Source of the DNA: Calothrix anomala FACHB-343 | GTDB taxonomy: Bacteria; Cyanobacteriota; Cyanobacteriia; Cyanobacteriales; Nostocaceae | Length of the DNA stretch: 64,000 nt | Reading direction: 5' to 3' | Assembly (NCBI RefSeq): GCF_014696435.1 | Contig: NZ_JACJQG010000003.1 | Span: 1 to 64,000, forward strand | Shown: positions 26,722-36,100 of the stretch, piece after piece | Layout of the letters: each line of letters begins with the position of its first letter | How positions within the stretch are numbered: position 1 is the stretch's first letter | The notes under the pieces: model-generated | Told to the model about the DNA's origin: nothing | Databases searched by the model: none | Seen by the model: the letters and a program-made list of their open reading frames with translations, nothing else | Made by a program: the position numbers and the translations under genes

Positions 26722-28395
26722 TTAAGTTAATGAGCGTTTTCTTTTAGCTTTAGATTGCGCTGCTATATTTTCTTGATCTTGTTGATCTAGTAAAGGTAAT
26801 TTAAACAGAACTCCGGCGAAAAACCAGTAATAAATGGCGACTGGATCGACATCTAGAGGATAATAATAGGTGTTATAGCTAATAAATACTATAAATACCC
26901 ACAAAGCTGCGCCATAACTTCGTAAGTTCCGATTTTTTAGGGAACGATAAGCTTTAAAACTAGTTTTTGTGAGAGTAGTAACCAAAAGTAAGAAGCCAAT
27001 TAATCCGCAAATTCCCACTTCATAAATTACTTTAGGATAGTAGGTTTCTATAAGTTTTGTTTCTCCCATTGAACGAGCAGAATTAGTGGCTCTTCCTAAG
27101 CCATTTCCTAATGGGTTATCGAGATTTTTTAAGGTATCGTTAAATTGCTGAATTATAAACTCTTGGGGTGGAGCAGCTTCCCAACGAGTAGTGAAGCTAT
27201 CCAATCTTTCTTGAACTACTTCTGGGTTATTTACCATTGCAATTCCCAGAATCGTCGCCAATCCTAAAATGATGGGTATAAAACGTTTAAAGTTGGCAAT
27301 TTGACCTGTTAAAAACAGCAACACTATAAAGCATGTTGGAACTAATGCTAAGGCAATTCTCTGCCCTGAAATTACAGCATTAATAAAGACTGCGGCTAAG
27401 GAACCTAAACTGATAAATCGCCAAATTATCGCTGGATCTGTAAAGCCAGTTGCAAAGTTAAAAAAGGTGCTAGAAATTAAAAACCATGCCCATTGCCAAG
27501 GCGCTACAAAAGTTCCAGGGAGGCGAATTACTCCTTCTTCGGGACTATATAATAATGAGCCACCAAAGTAACATCGCGCTTCTAAAGTAGCTCTAAATAA
27601 GGCATCTCCTACATAACCTCTGGTACCCTGACATACGCCAGTTAGTAATAATAAATATTGGATAAATCCCAGGAAGCAACAAACTAATGTGAGGACAACT
27701 TGTAGCCGAGATAAAAATAGAAAGTCTTTTTGATTGCGAATTAAATAATAAGCGCAACTAATCAGGGGAACATAGCCTAAAAATACTTTGAGTCCTAAAA
27801 TACCCATACCTAAAGGTATTTCCTTGACTGGTTTTTCTAATAGTCCTACAGGCGGCGGGTTAAACTGCTGTCCACCATTAATAAATAGTAAGGTTAATAA
27901 ACAAAAGCCTAATAATATAAATAAGGGAATTTTAATAGCTTTGGGAATAATGAAAGGTAACCCCTGTTGGCGACAATTTTGCCAAATTCCGATTAAGGCG
28001 GGAATATAAAAAGCGTCTTTAGCTAATTGCAATATAGGGCTATTACCGATGTAATAAGTAATAGTGCCGCCAAAGGGAACATAAATTATAAAAGCAAATA
28101 AAGCTTGACGGGGATATTTGTAAGCTAAGGAAAGAATAATAATTGCTAAAATGCCGGGAACTGCTGCTTTAATTCCACCTGCGGCAAACAGTATTATACC
28201 CAAGAAGAAACCGCCACCGACGGCGGCGGTTAGTAAACTAATAAATTCTTTTTTGGCTAGGTTAGCTTTGCGCTTTTGGGCTAGCTGTTCTTTGAGGCTA
28301 AGGGTAGGCTTTTCAGATTGCGATGCCTGCGGCGGGCTACGCCTACGCTTTTTCGATTTTCCAACTTTAGAAGATTTTTTCTGGGGTTTCGCCAT
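26722..28395 (-). CDS. O-antigen ligase / polysaccharide polymerase-like membrane protein
   Basis: 557 residues with about a dozen hydrophobic segments. A Lys/Arg-rich cytosolic N-terminus of about 45 residues is followed by the membrane core; the long extracytoplasmic loop near residues 390-440 (ITTRWEAAPP-like, then NPLGNGLGRATNSARSMGE) is typical of the Wzy/WaaL family. Would polymerise or transfer the repeat units built by the glycosyltransferases encoded downstream. Part of the basic N-terminus (about 28318-28348) is encoded by a sequence found as an intergenic repeat elsewhere. Confidence 0.8.
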   Translation of the reverse strand: MAKPQKKSSKVGKSKKRRRSPPQASQSEKPTLSLKEQLAQKRKANLAKKEFISLLTAAVGGGFFLGIILFAAGGIKAAVPGILAIIILSLAYKYPRQALFAFIIYVPFGGTITYYIGNSPILQLAKDAFYIPALIGIWQNCRQQGLPFIIPKAIKIPLFILLGFCLLTLLFINGGQQFNPPPVGLLEKPVKEIPLGMGILGLKVFLGYVPLISCAYYLIRNQKDFLFLSRLQVVLTLVCCFLGFIQYLLLLTGVCQGTRGYVGDALFRATLEARCYFGGSLLYSPEEGVIRLPGTFVAPWQWAWFLISSTFFNFATGFTDPAIIWRFISLGSLAAVFINAVISGQRIALALVPTCFIVLLFLTGQIANFKRFIPIILGLATILGIAMVNNPEVVQERLDSFTTRWEAAPPQEFIIQQFNDTLKNLDNPLGNGLGRATNSARSMGETKLIETYYPKVIYEVGICGLIGFLLLVTTLTKTSFKAYRSLKNRNLRSYGAALWVFIVFISYNTYYYPLDVDPVAIYYWFFAGVLFKLPLLDQQDQENIAAQSKAKRKRSLT

Positions 28396-28401
28396 TGGTT
28401 T

Positions 28402-28453
28402 CAGTACTGTAGTGCTGAGTCTGAATTACGTATAACTCAGCACTACAGCACTG
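28402..28453. repeat. long hairpin between glmM and the polymerase gene
   Basis: Two arms (28402-28420 and 28435-28453) pair over 18 bp with one mismatch and a 14-nt loop. It fills almost the entire gap between the two genes. There is no T-run in the direction of transcription, so it is more likely a repeat element or an RNA-stability hairpin than an intrinsic terminator. Confidence 0.75.
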
Positions 28454-28454
28454 T

Positions 28455-29912
28455 TTATCCTAAGTGTTGCTGGACTTGAGAAACTAGTTCGTTTGTCCAG
28501 TGGTGAGCCAATTCTGCATTGGCCGCTTCCACCATAACTCTGATAACTGGTTCTGTGCCAGAAACACGCACTAAAATTCTGCCAGCATCACCCATTGCTG
28601 TTTCGGCTTGGGCGATCGCTTTTTGTAGGGGTTCGCAATCTTTCCAAGCCATGCGGCGATCGCGATCTAATACGCGCACGTTCTTTAATAGTTGTGGGTA
28701 TGTCTGAAAGCTTTGGTCTACCATTTCATGAAGTTCTACGCCAGCTTCTTTAATTAAAGCTGCTATATGCAAAGCTGTTAACAAACCATCTCCGGTCATG
28801 CCATAATGCAGACACAAAATATGACCAGACTGTTCGCCGCCTAGCATTCCCCCAGTGCGTAACATTTCGGCTTGCACATATTGATCGCCCACAGCAGTGC
28901 GAATTAATTTTCCGCCTAGCTGTTCCCAAGCCCTTTCAAAGCCTAAGTTAGCCATCACGGTGGAAACGATCAAATTATCTGGTAGCTGTTGCTGTTGCTT
29001 GAGGTGGCGTCCCCAGAGGTAAAGAATGTAATCGCCGTTAACTTGTCTCCCTGTACTATCTACAGCTAACACGCGATCGGCATCGCCATCAAAAGCAAAA
29101 CCAACGTTAGCGTTATGTTCTTGTACTGTAGCTTGCAGCATTTCTAAATGGGTAGAACCGCAATCAACATTAATGCGATCGCCATCTGCTTCATTATGCA
29201 AGCAAATAACCTCTGCCCCCATTTCCCGAAAAACTTTTGGGGCTAACCCCACAGCTGCACCCCAGGCTAAATCTAAAACAATCTTCATTCCCTGAAGATT
29301 TACTGCACCTTGCAAAGGTTGCTTTAACGCATCACCATAATTTGTCACTAATTCTTGACGCGAATAATGGCGTCCGCAATTATTTACACCAATAACAGCT
29401 TTATTACCCCGCAGTCCGGCTTCAATTTCTGCTTGCAATGCTAGTGGTAACTTTCCACCATCTGCACCAAAGATTTTAATCCCGTTGTCTTCTGGTGGAT
29501 TATGGCTAGCAGAAATCATCACCCCGCCGATAGCATCTGTAATGCTTGTCAGATAAGCAACGCATGGTGTAGGACATAAACCTAAATACCAAACCTCAAT
29601 TCCGGCTGCTGTTAACCCTGCACTCAAAGCCATTGCTAACATATCGCTGGAGTTTCTGGAATCCTGTCCGAGAATTACCGGGCCCAAGCGCTTGGCGTGA
29701 GTCTGTAAAACAATCCCCGCCCAATAACCGATTTGCAATGCTAAAGGTGCATTGAGTAAGTCTCCTACTCGTCCGCGAATCCCATCTGTACCAAACAAGG
29801 GATTTTTTGGTAGCGATATTAAATTTGGGGCAAAATTATTGGCGATAATATTGTCTGCTATTGCAGAAACTTCATTAAGTCCGCTTTGAGTTCGAGTTAT
29901 TGATGAAACCAT
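28455..29912 (-). CDS. glmM: phosphoglucosamine mutase
   Basis: 485 residues. Converts glucosamine-6-phosphate to glucosamine-1-phosphate for UDP-GlcNAc synthesis (peptidoglycan and surface glycans). The active Ser is in [16 protein letters not shown], the metal loop is [14 protein letters not shown], the sugar loop GEQSGH, and the phosphate-binding loop [13 protein letters not shown]. The N-terminal extension of about 35 residues before [12 protein letters not shown] is common in Nostocales. It precedes the glycosyltransferase run on the same strand. Confidence 0.96.
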   Translation of the reverse strand: MVSSITRTQSGLNEVSAIADNIIANNFAPNLISLPKNPLFGTDGIRGRVGDLLNAPLALQIGYWAGIVLQTHAKRLGPVILGQDSRNSSDMLAMALSAGLTAAGIEVWYLGLCPTPCVAYLTSITDAIGGVMISASHNPPEDNGIKIFGADGGKLPLALQAEIEAGLRGNKAVIGVNNCGRHYSRQELVTNYGDALKQPLQGAVNLQGMKIVLDLAWGAAVGLAPKVFREMGAEVICLHNEADGDRINVDCGSTHLEMLQATVQEHNANVGFAFDGDADRVLAVDSTGRQVNGDYILYLWGRHLKQQQQLPDNLIVSTVMANLGFERAWEQLGGKLIRTAVGDQYVQAEMLRTGGMLGGEQSGHILCLHYGMTGDGLLTALHIAALIKEAGVELHEMVDQSFQTYPQLLKNVRVLDRDRRMAWKDCEPLQKAIAQAETAMGDAGRILVRVSGTEPVIRVMVEAANAELAHHWTNELVSQVQQHLG

Positions 29913-30649
29913 ATCTTAAAACACTCCACACAATCACACAGGAGAATAGCACTTTATACTTTGTTCAACAATTCTGACTTATTACCGCTTAATTTGCATA
30001 AGTAACTAGATCATAAAAATCACGGGTATCACATTTATCAGTGTTAATGCTTACTTGTGACCCCAATTGCTTGATAGTAATTTTTGAAAAAATCACTGCA
30101 TATTTACTGATACCAGTTTTGGCGATCGCGATTTTTTGTTTTTTATCCCATTAAAATTAACACGTTTACTTAAATATATTTGTGATTTTTAGAGCATATC
30201 TCTAATATAAGAATACTGTTTACTAGAGAAAATACTTATTAAATTTTCTGGTTATTCGTGAAGATTCCTTAATTTCTTGGAGAACCGGAAATTAATAAAT
30301 CATCTCTGCCAGCGGGGAATCTCCGTGTTTACATGCCCCAGTGTACTGTATGGAACTAAGGGATTTCCGGCGCAAAAGGTTAAATTAAGTTTTTTTATGC
30401 CAAATTACTATCGTAAATTTGCTAATGCTGTTAATATACTCTCAAATGCTGTTCTAAAGATTTATACGAATACAACCTCCAAAAATAGTAGCTGTATAAA
30501 TTTGTGTCGCATACGAATTCATACGTATGAAGCAACTACTCATACTTTGTGTTGGCTAACTATGAGTTAGTCAAATTTGGGTAGTAAATAAACTCAAACC
30601 ATCAATCAGACAAATTTAACTAATTGAAGTAGATCGTCAAGAAAAGCCT
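29913..30649. other. divergent intergenic region upstream of the caspase gene
   Basis: 737 bases. No credible gene: a 97-codon open frame at 30277-30570 has no protein-like character. 30518-30531 is a perfect palindrome (TTCATACGTATGAA) about 120 bases before the caspase start. Otherwise AT-rich promoter DNA for glmM and the caspase. Confidence 0.55.
30518..30531. promoter_or_regulatory. palindromic operator-like site upstream of the caspase gene
   Basis: 14-bp perfect palindrome TTCATACGTATGAA, preceded directly by CATACGAA (30510-30517), which repeats half of it. This arrangement fits binding of a dimeric regulator; the regulator is unknown. Confidence 0.3.
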
Positions 30650-32665
30650 ATGACGCGCAATTTATATGCTTTACTGGTGGGAATTGATGAATACGTATAT
30701 CCCATTTCCCCACTTCAGGGTTGTGTTAATGATATCTATGCCATCCAAGAGTATTTAGAAGGACGGATAGATACAGGTGAATATCAGCTACATTTACGGA
30801 CACTGTTAAATAAAGAAGCTACTCGACAAGCAATTATTGATGGTTTTCGTCAACATCTGTGTCAAGCGGAAAGTGAGGATGTAGCGTTTTTCTATTATGC
30901 AGGGCATGGTTCTCAACAAGAAGCACCGCAAGAGTTTTGGACTATAGAGCTAGATAGACTCAATGAAACCATCGTTTGTTACGACAGTCAAAAGTCGGGG
31001 GAATGGGGTTTAGCGGATAAGGAGATGGCAAAGCTGATTGCAGAGATTGCCCAGAAAAACCCTCACATTACAATTATTATGGACTGTTGCCATTCTAGCT
31101 CTGGCACTCGTGGCGATTTAGAAACAGATACCGCAGAGCGAAAAGCGCCTATTGATAGCAGAAAACGCCCATTAGAAAGCTTTCTTGTATCTCCTTTAGA
31201 GGTTGAACAACTATTAACTGAACGCAATCTGGTAAAAGCACCCACAGGTGAGAATTTACCGCGAGCCAAGCATATTTTTTTCGCAGCTTGTCGAGATAGC
31301 GAAACAGCCAAAGAATATGCGATTAATGGACAACGTCGGGGAGCATTTTCTTATTTCCTCGTGGATACTTTAAAAAAAGCCAATGGCAATTTAACTTATA
31401 GAGATTTATTCAAACGGACTCATGCTTTAGTTCGGAGTAAGGTATTAGCGCAATCCCCGCAATTAGAAGCCACAGACTTAGATGATATAGAACAACCCTT
31501 TTTAGGAGGAGCGATCGCGCAACACAAACCTTACCTAACTGTCAGCTATCATCCAGATTACCAGTGGGTAATTGATGCGGGTTCAGTGCATGGAATTCCC
31601 CAACCTTCAGGGGAAGAAACAACCTTACTCGCATTATTCCCCTTTGATAGCTCCCCACAACAGATGCAGAAATTGTCCGCCGCTATAGGTGAAGCGAAAG
31701 TAATTGCAGTTAAGCCACAACTGAGTTTAGTGCAAATTAGTGGTATTGCAGCTTTAGAACCAGAGATGACTTTTAAAGGTGCGATCGCGAGTCTACCTTT
31801 ACCACCAAAAGGAGTTGTAATTACAGGCGAGCCAGCAGCAGTAGAATTAGCCCGCACCGCCTTACAGACAATTAACGGCTCAAACCAGCCCTCCCTCTAT
31901 TTAAAAGAAGTTGCAACCCCGGAAGAAGCCGAATTTAAGTTACTTGCTCGTAATGGACAATATACAATTACTCGCCCAGCCGACGATCGCCCCTTAGTTG
32001 CACCAATTCAGGGTTATACAGAAAAAAATGCCTTGCAAGCAATTGAGCGATTAGAGCATATTACCCGTTGGACAAACATTGCTGAACTCTCAAGTCCTGC
32101 TACCAGTAGTATTCCCGCCGATGCAGTGCAAATAGTCATTTATCAAGAAGATAAAGAACTCAAAGATTCTGAGATTAACTTGCACTATCAACAGCAAAAT
32201 GGTAAGTGGCAAGGCCCTGCTTTTAAACTCAAGCTCAAAAATACTAGCAATCAAGAACTATTTTGCGCCCTCCTAGATTTAACAGATAGTTATGCAGTTA
32301 GTCCCGAACTATTAGAAACTGGAGGGATTTGGCTTAAACCAGGACAAGAAGCTTGGGCATTAAGAGGAGAAAACATCTATCCGACTGTGCGAGAAAAACT
32401 TTGGAAACAGGGAATCACTCAAAGCCGAGATATTCTTAAGCTAATTGTTAGCACAGCTGAATTTGATGCTACCTTACTCAAACAAAATGAACTAGATTTA
32501 CCTTTCTTCCCGGAAAGAGAAGTAGGGCGAGGAAACGGAACCCTCAACCGCTTAATGAAGCGCGTCCAATCTCGCGACTTGAGAGCCGCACCAGAAGAAG
32601 AAGAACTTTATGATGACTGGATTACCAGTCAAATCCACATTACTACCGTGCGCCCAAGGGCATAG
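30650..32665 (+). CDS. caspase-like protease (orthocaspase) with C-terminal domain
   Basis: 671 residues. The p20-like domain has YYAGHGSQ (catalytic His about residue 86) and IIMDCCHSSSGTR (catalytic Cys about 147), so the dyad is complete. LVGIDEY at the N-terminus is typical. Orthocaspases cut after Arg or Lys and are linked to stress responses and programmed death in cyanobacteria. From about residue 290 there is a second, unidentified region of beta-rich character with no known motif, ending in an acidic patch (EEEELYDD). It precedes the caspase-NTPase-WD40 gene on the same strand, but a terminator hairpin separates them. Confidence 0.88.
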   Translation: MTRNLYALLVGIDEYVYPISPLQGCVNDIYAIQEYLEGRIDTGEYQLHLRTLLNKEATRQAIIDGFRQHLCQAESEDVAFFYYAGHGSQQEAPQEFWTIELDRLNETIVCYDSQKSGEWGLADKEMAKLIAEIAQKNPHITIIMDCCHSSSGTRGDLETDTAERKAPIDSRKRPLESFLVSPLEVEQLLTERNLVKAPTGENLPRAKHIFFAACRDSETAKEYAINGQRRGAFSYFLVDTLKKANGNLTYRDLFKRTHALVRSKVLAQSPQLEATDLDDIEQPFLGGAIAQHKPYLTVSYHPDYQWVIDAGSVHGIPQPSGEETTLLALFPFDSSPQQMQKLSAAIGEAKVIAVKPQLSLVQISGIAALEPEMTFKGAIASLPLPPKGVVITGEPAAVELARTALQTINGSNQPSLYLKEVATPEEAEFKLLARNGQYTITRPADDRPLVAPIQGYTEKNALQAIERLEHITRWTNIAELSSPATSSIPADAVQIVIYQEDKELKDSEINLHYQQQNGKWQGPAFKLKLKNTSNQELFCALLDLTDSYAVSPELLETGGIWLKPGQEAWALRGENIYPTVREKLWKQGITQSRDILKLIVSTAEFDATLLKQNELDLPFFPEREVGRGNGTLNRLMKRVQSRDLRAAPEEEELYDDWITSQIHITTVRPRA

Positions 32666-32687
32666 GGACTTCAACTACCTGGTGATC

Positions 32688-32720
32688 AGATCCCCGACTT
32701 CTTAAAGAAGTCGGGGATCT
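32688..32720. terminator. strong hairpin after the caspase gene
   Basis: A 16-bp perfect stem (32688-32703 and 32705-32720) with a 1-base nominal loop, 22 bases after the stop. No T-run follows, so it may instead be a repeat of the GATCCCCGACTTC type common in cyanobacterial intergenic DNA, but its position suits transcript ending. Confidence 0.55.
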
Positions 32721-32991
32721 AGCAACCCAGCAAAATTAGAATGCTTGGTGGTTCCATCAATTCAGCTTTTTGATAATTTTTGCGTAATATCATGTCCGGG
32801 TAATTAGTTATGATTCCCATAGTCACTGCACCCCACACGCCAGTCCGCTCAAGTCGGGAAACCCGCCCACGCGGCTGGCTCCCCTTAATCCCCACCCCGC
32901 AAGCGGGAAGGGGACACAAAGCATCGCTTTGTTGGGGTGGGGTTCTTGAGATTTAGTAAGTAATCAAGCGGACATGATATAAGTCCCGATC

Positions 32992-33037
32992 TAAGTCAGA
33001 CACAAGTCAGTCATACTCAGGTATGAACTAAGTATGC
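32992..33037 (+). promoter_or_regulatory. 46-nt TCAG-repeat element, copy 1
   Basis: The pattern is AAGTCAG-N4-AAGTCAG-N5-CTCAGG-N9-AGTATGC. The TCAG cores lie 11 and 10 bases apart, one helical turn, as in operators for OmpR/PhoB-type regulators that bind direct repeats. It ends 67 bases before the start of the caspase-NTPase-WD40 gene. A copy with identical spacing and 34 of 46 identical positions lies at 41867-41912. Confidence 0.6.
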
Positions 33038-33104
33038 AGTGGAGTTAGATCGATATATAGGTTTTTAACCAGTACAAAAAATCACTAACAAAATAACTAT
33101 TTTT

Positions 33105-36100
33105 ATGTCGGAGTTCTCTAGAAATCTAGCATTTATCATTGGCATAAATAATTACGCAAACGGTATTTCACCTTTACAGAATGCTGTTAATGATGCCAGA
33201 AAAATAGTTGAAATACTGCGAGAAAAGCATGAATATAAAGTATGGGTATGTTTAGACGAAGTAGCTACCCTGAAAAATTTAAATCAACTTTTAGAAAAAA
33301 TTTTACCTGAACAAGTTTCTGAAAATGACCGCTTGCTGTTTTACTTTGCTGGTCATGGGATAGCTTTAAATGGCGATGATGGCCCAACAGGTTATTTAAT
33401 TCCTCAAGATGCCAAATTGAATGCTACTGAAACTTATCTGCCCATGACCAAATTGCAGGAATCCTTAGAGAAATTACCTTGTCGTCATTTCTTAGGAATC
33501 CTGGATTGCTGTTTTGCAGGAGCATTTCGTTGGTCAAGCACCAGGGATTTATTAACTACGCCAGAAGTCATCCACAAAGAACGCTACGATCGTTTTATTA
33601 CCGATCCCGCTTGGCAAGTAATTACTAGTGCTGCCTATGACCAAAAAGCTTTAGATGCCTTCGTACTCAAATCGGAACGTGGTCAAATAGGTAATCATTC
33701 CCCCTTTGCAGCAGCATTAATAGAAGCACTTGCAGGGAAAGCCGATATTTATCCTCCTTCTACCAATGGTAAACCCGCAGGAGATGGAGTCATCACTGCT
33801 ACTGAACTCTACTTATATTTACGGGATGCAGTAGAACCAGCCACGGAAGGAAATCACCAACGCCAAACCCCTGGAATTTGGCCTTTAAAAAAGCATGATA
33901 AAGGCGAGTATATTTTCCTGACCCCTGGACATGAACTTAACTTACCGCCCGCACCACCTTTGGATGCTAATAACAATCCCTACCGAGGTTTGGAATCTTA
34001 TGAAGAGGAACACAGCAAACTGTTTTTTGGTAGAAGTAAACTGGTAGAAAAATTACATGAGTTTGTTAAAACTAATCCCTTGACAGTAGTTTTAGGTGCT
34101 TCTGGTTCAGGTAAATCTAGTTTAGTCAAAGCAGGATTAATTCCCCAACTCCGGCAAGATAATACTCAAAAATGGGAAATCTTAGAACCTATCCGTCCTG
34201 GTGAGACTCCCTTACAAGCGTTAAGTAATGCCTTAAGAAATGCCCAATTACCAGAAATACCAGCCCAAAACCCAGAGCAGAAATTAGCAATGAGCATTGA
34301 TGCTTGGGCTAAAAATCACCCTAAATCTAAGTTATTACTGTTTATTGACCAAAGTGAAGAAATTATTACTCTCTGTCAAAACGAGGATGAACGTAAGGAA
34401 TTTTTCCAACAGATACTCACAGCAATTAATGTTCATCGCCAGAGATTACGAGTAGTTTTATCCTTACGTTCTGACTTTGAACCCCAAATCAGAGATGCTG
34501 GTTTAAAATTTGTCCCCAGTTCCCTGAACTTAGAAAATACGGTACTGAGAAATAACTGGTATAGCGGAAGATTTATTGTACCAGCGATGACAAGAGGAGA
34601 ATTACGCGAAGCAATTGAGAAACCCGCAGAAGCACGGGTAATGTATTTTCAGCCCCACGAATTAGTAGAACAATTGATTGATGAAGTAGCGGATATGCCG
34701 GGAGCATTACCCCTGCTGTCTTTTGCCTTGAGGGAACTTTATCTCAGATATTTAAAGCGACAACGTGATGCAGAAAATAGAGGTATCACAATTGACAGAG
34801 CGCTAACTCAGGCAGATTATCAAGATTTAGGTGGAGTTATCCAATCATTGACTCAAAAAGCTGATGCAGAATATGAGGCTTTAGTTCAAGAAAATTCCAC
34901 TTATGAGCATATTATCCGTCAAGTAATGTTGCGGATGGTTGCCCTTGGTGGAGGTGAATTAGCACGCAGACGAGTACCGCTATCAGAACTAGAATATCCG
35001 CCTCCTAAACATGATTTAGTTAAAGAAGTAATTGAGCATTTTACCAAAGCAAGGTTACTAGTTACAGGAGAAGATGCTGAAGGTAATTACTATGTAGAAC
35101 CTGCCCATGATGCTTTGGTGCGGGGATGGCAAAAACTGCTGGGGTGGAAGCAAGAAGATGAACAAATTTTAGTTCTGCAACGAGAGTTAACTCAGGCGGT
35201 ACAGAAGTGGGCAAATTTTAAAAATCAGGACAAAGAACAACAACAAGGAATTTTAGGCAAGACTGCACCTGTTTTGGTGGCGTTAGATCGAATACTATTA
35301 CCTATTGAAAACTTCGTGAATAAAATTCCTGAAAAATTAGCTGAAAAATTACGACGCGCGGAGAATCAGCAAGGACAACGGAGAAATAAATCCACAGAGT
35401 TTTTGTGGGATACAGATCCTTATCTTGAAGTGTTAGATGAAAAGCTTAAATCTGATGAAAACTGGTTTAACCAACTAGAAACTGAGTTTGTGCAGAAAAG
35501 CTTATTGCAAAAACGCCAGAATAGTAGTTGGCGCTGGCGAATTGCGATCGCTGTTATGCTGGGCTTGAGTGGGTTGACTATCGCTGCTTTAATCGGTCAG
35601 AGAAACGCCCAGATTGCTCAAATTCAGGCGACAATAACTTCTTCAGAAGGGCGCTTTGCTGCACAGCAAGAACTTGATGCTCTGCTAGATAGTCTTAGGG
35701 CGACAAAACAGCTACAAACATTACTTTTAGGAAGCCATGACTCTCAAATGAAAGCCCAACTCGCTCAAGTTTTGCAGCAAGCAGTATATGGAGTGAGAGA
35801 GTCCAATCGCCTGGTAGGTAATGGTAAGCCGTTAGATTGGGGTGTTGATGGACAAATAAGTTGGAGTCCCGATGGACAGACTCTCGCTTTTGCAAGTGGA
35901 GACAATACTGTGCAATTGTGGAGACAGGATGGAAGCAAACCAAAAATTCTCAAGGGTTATAGTACCAAAGTGCTGGGAGTTAGTTGGAGTTCCGATGGCA
36001 AGATTCTGGCTACTGTTAGTAAAGTTGGAGAGGTGAAACTCTGGAAGCCAAATGGCGAATTGTTCAAAGCGTTCAAAATTGAAGGAAGTTCCCATTGCTA

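Larger units (their letters stand above)
32666..33104. other. intergenic region upstream of the caspase-NTPase-WD40 gene
   Basis: Contains the hairpin at 32688-32720, the repeat AAGTCGGGAAACCCGCCCA (32851-32869; second copy at 50122-50141) and the TCAG-repeat element at 32992-33037. The minus-strand open frame at 32719-32919 runs through repeats and is rejected. Confidence 0.65.

Noticed and set aside
30277-30570. 97-codon open frame upstream of the caspase gene
   Set aside because: Composition follows AT-rich intergenic DNA; no ribosome site, no motif.
32719-32919. 66-codon minus-strand frame
   Set aside because: Lies on the AAGTCGGGAAACCCG repeat and a hairpin flank; no coding character.
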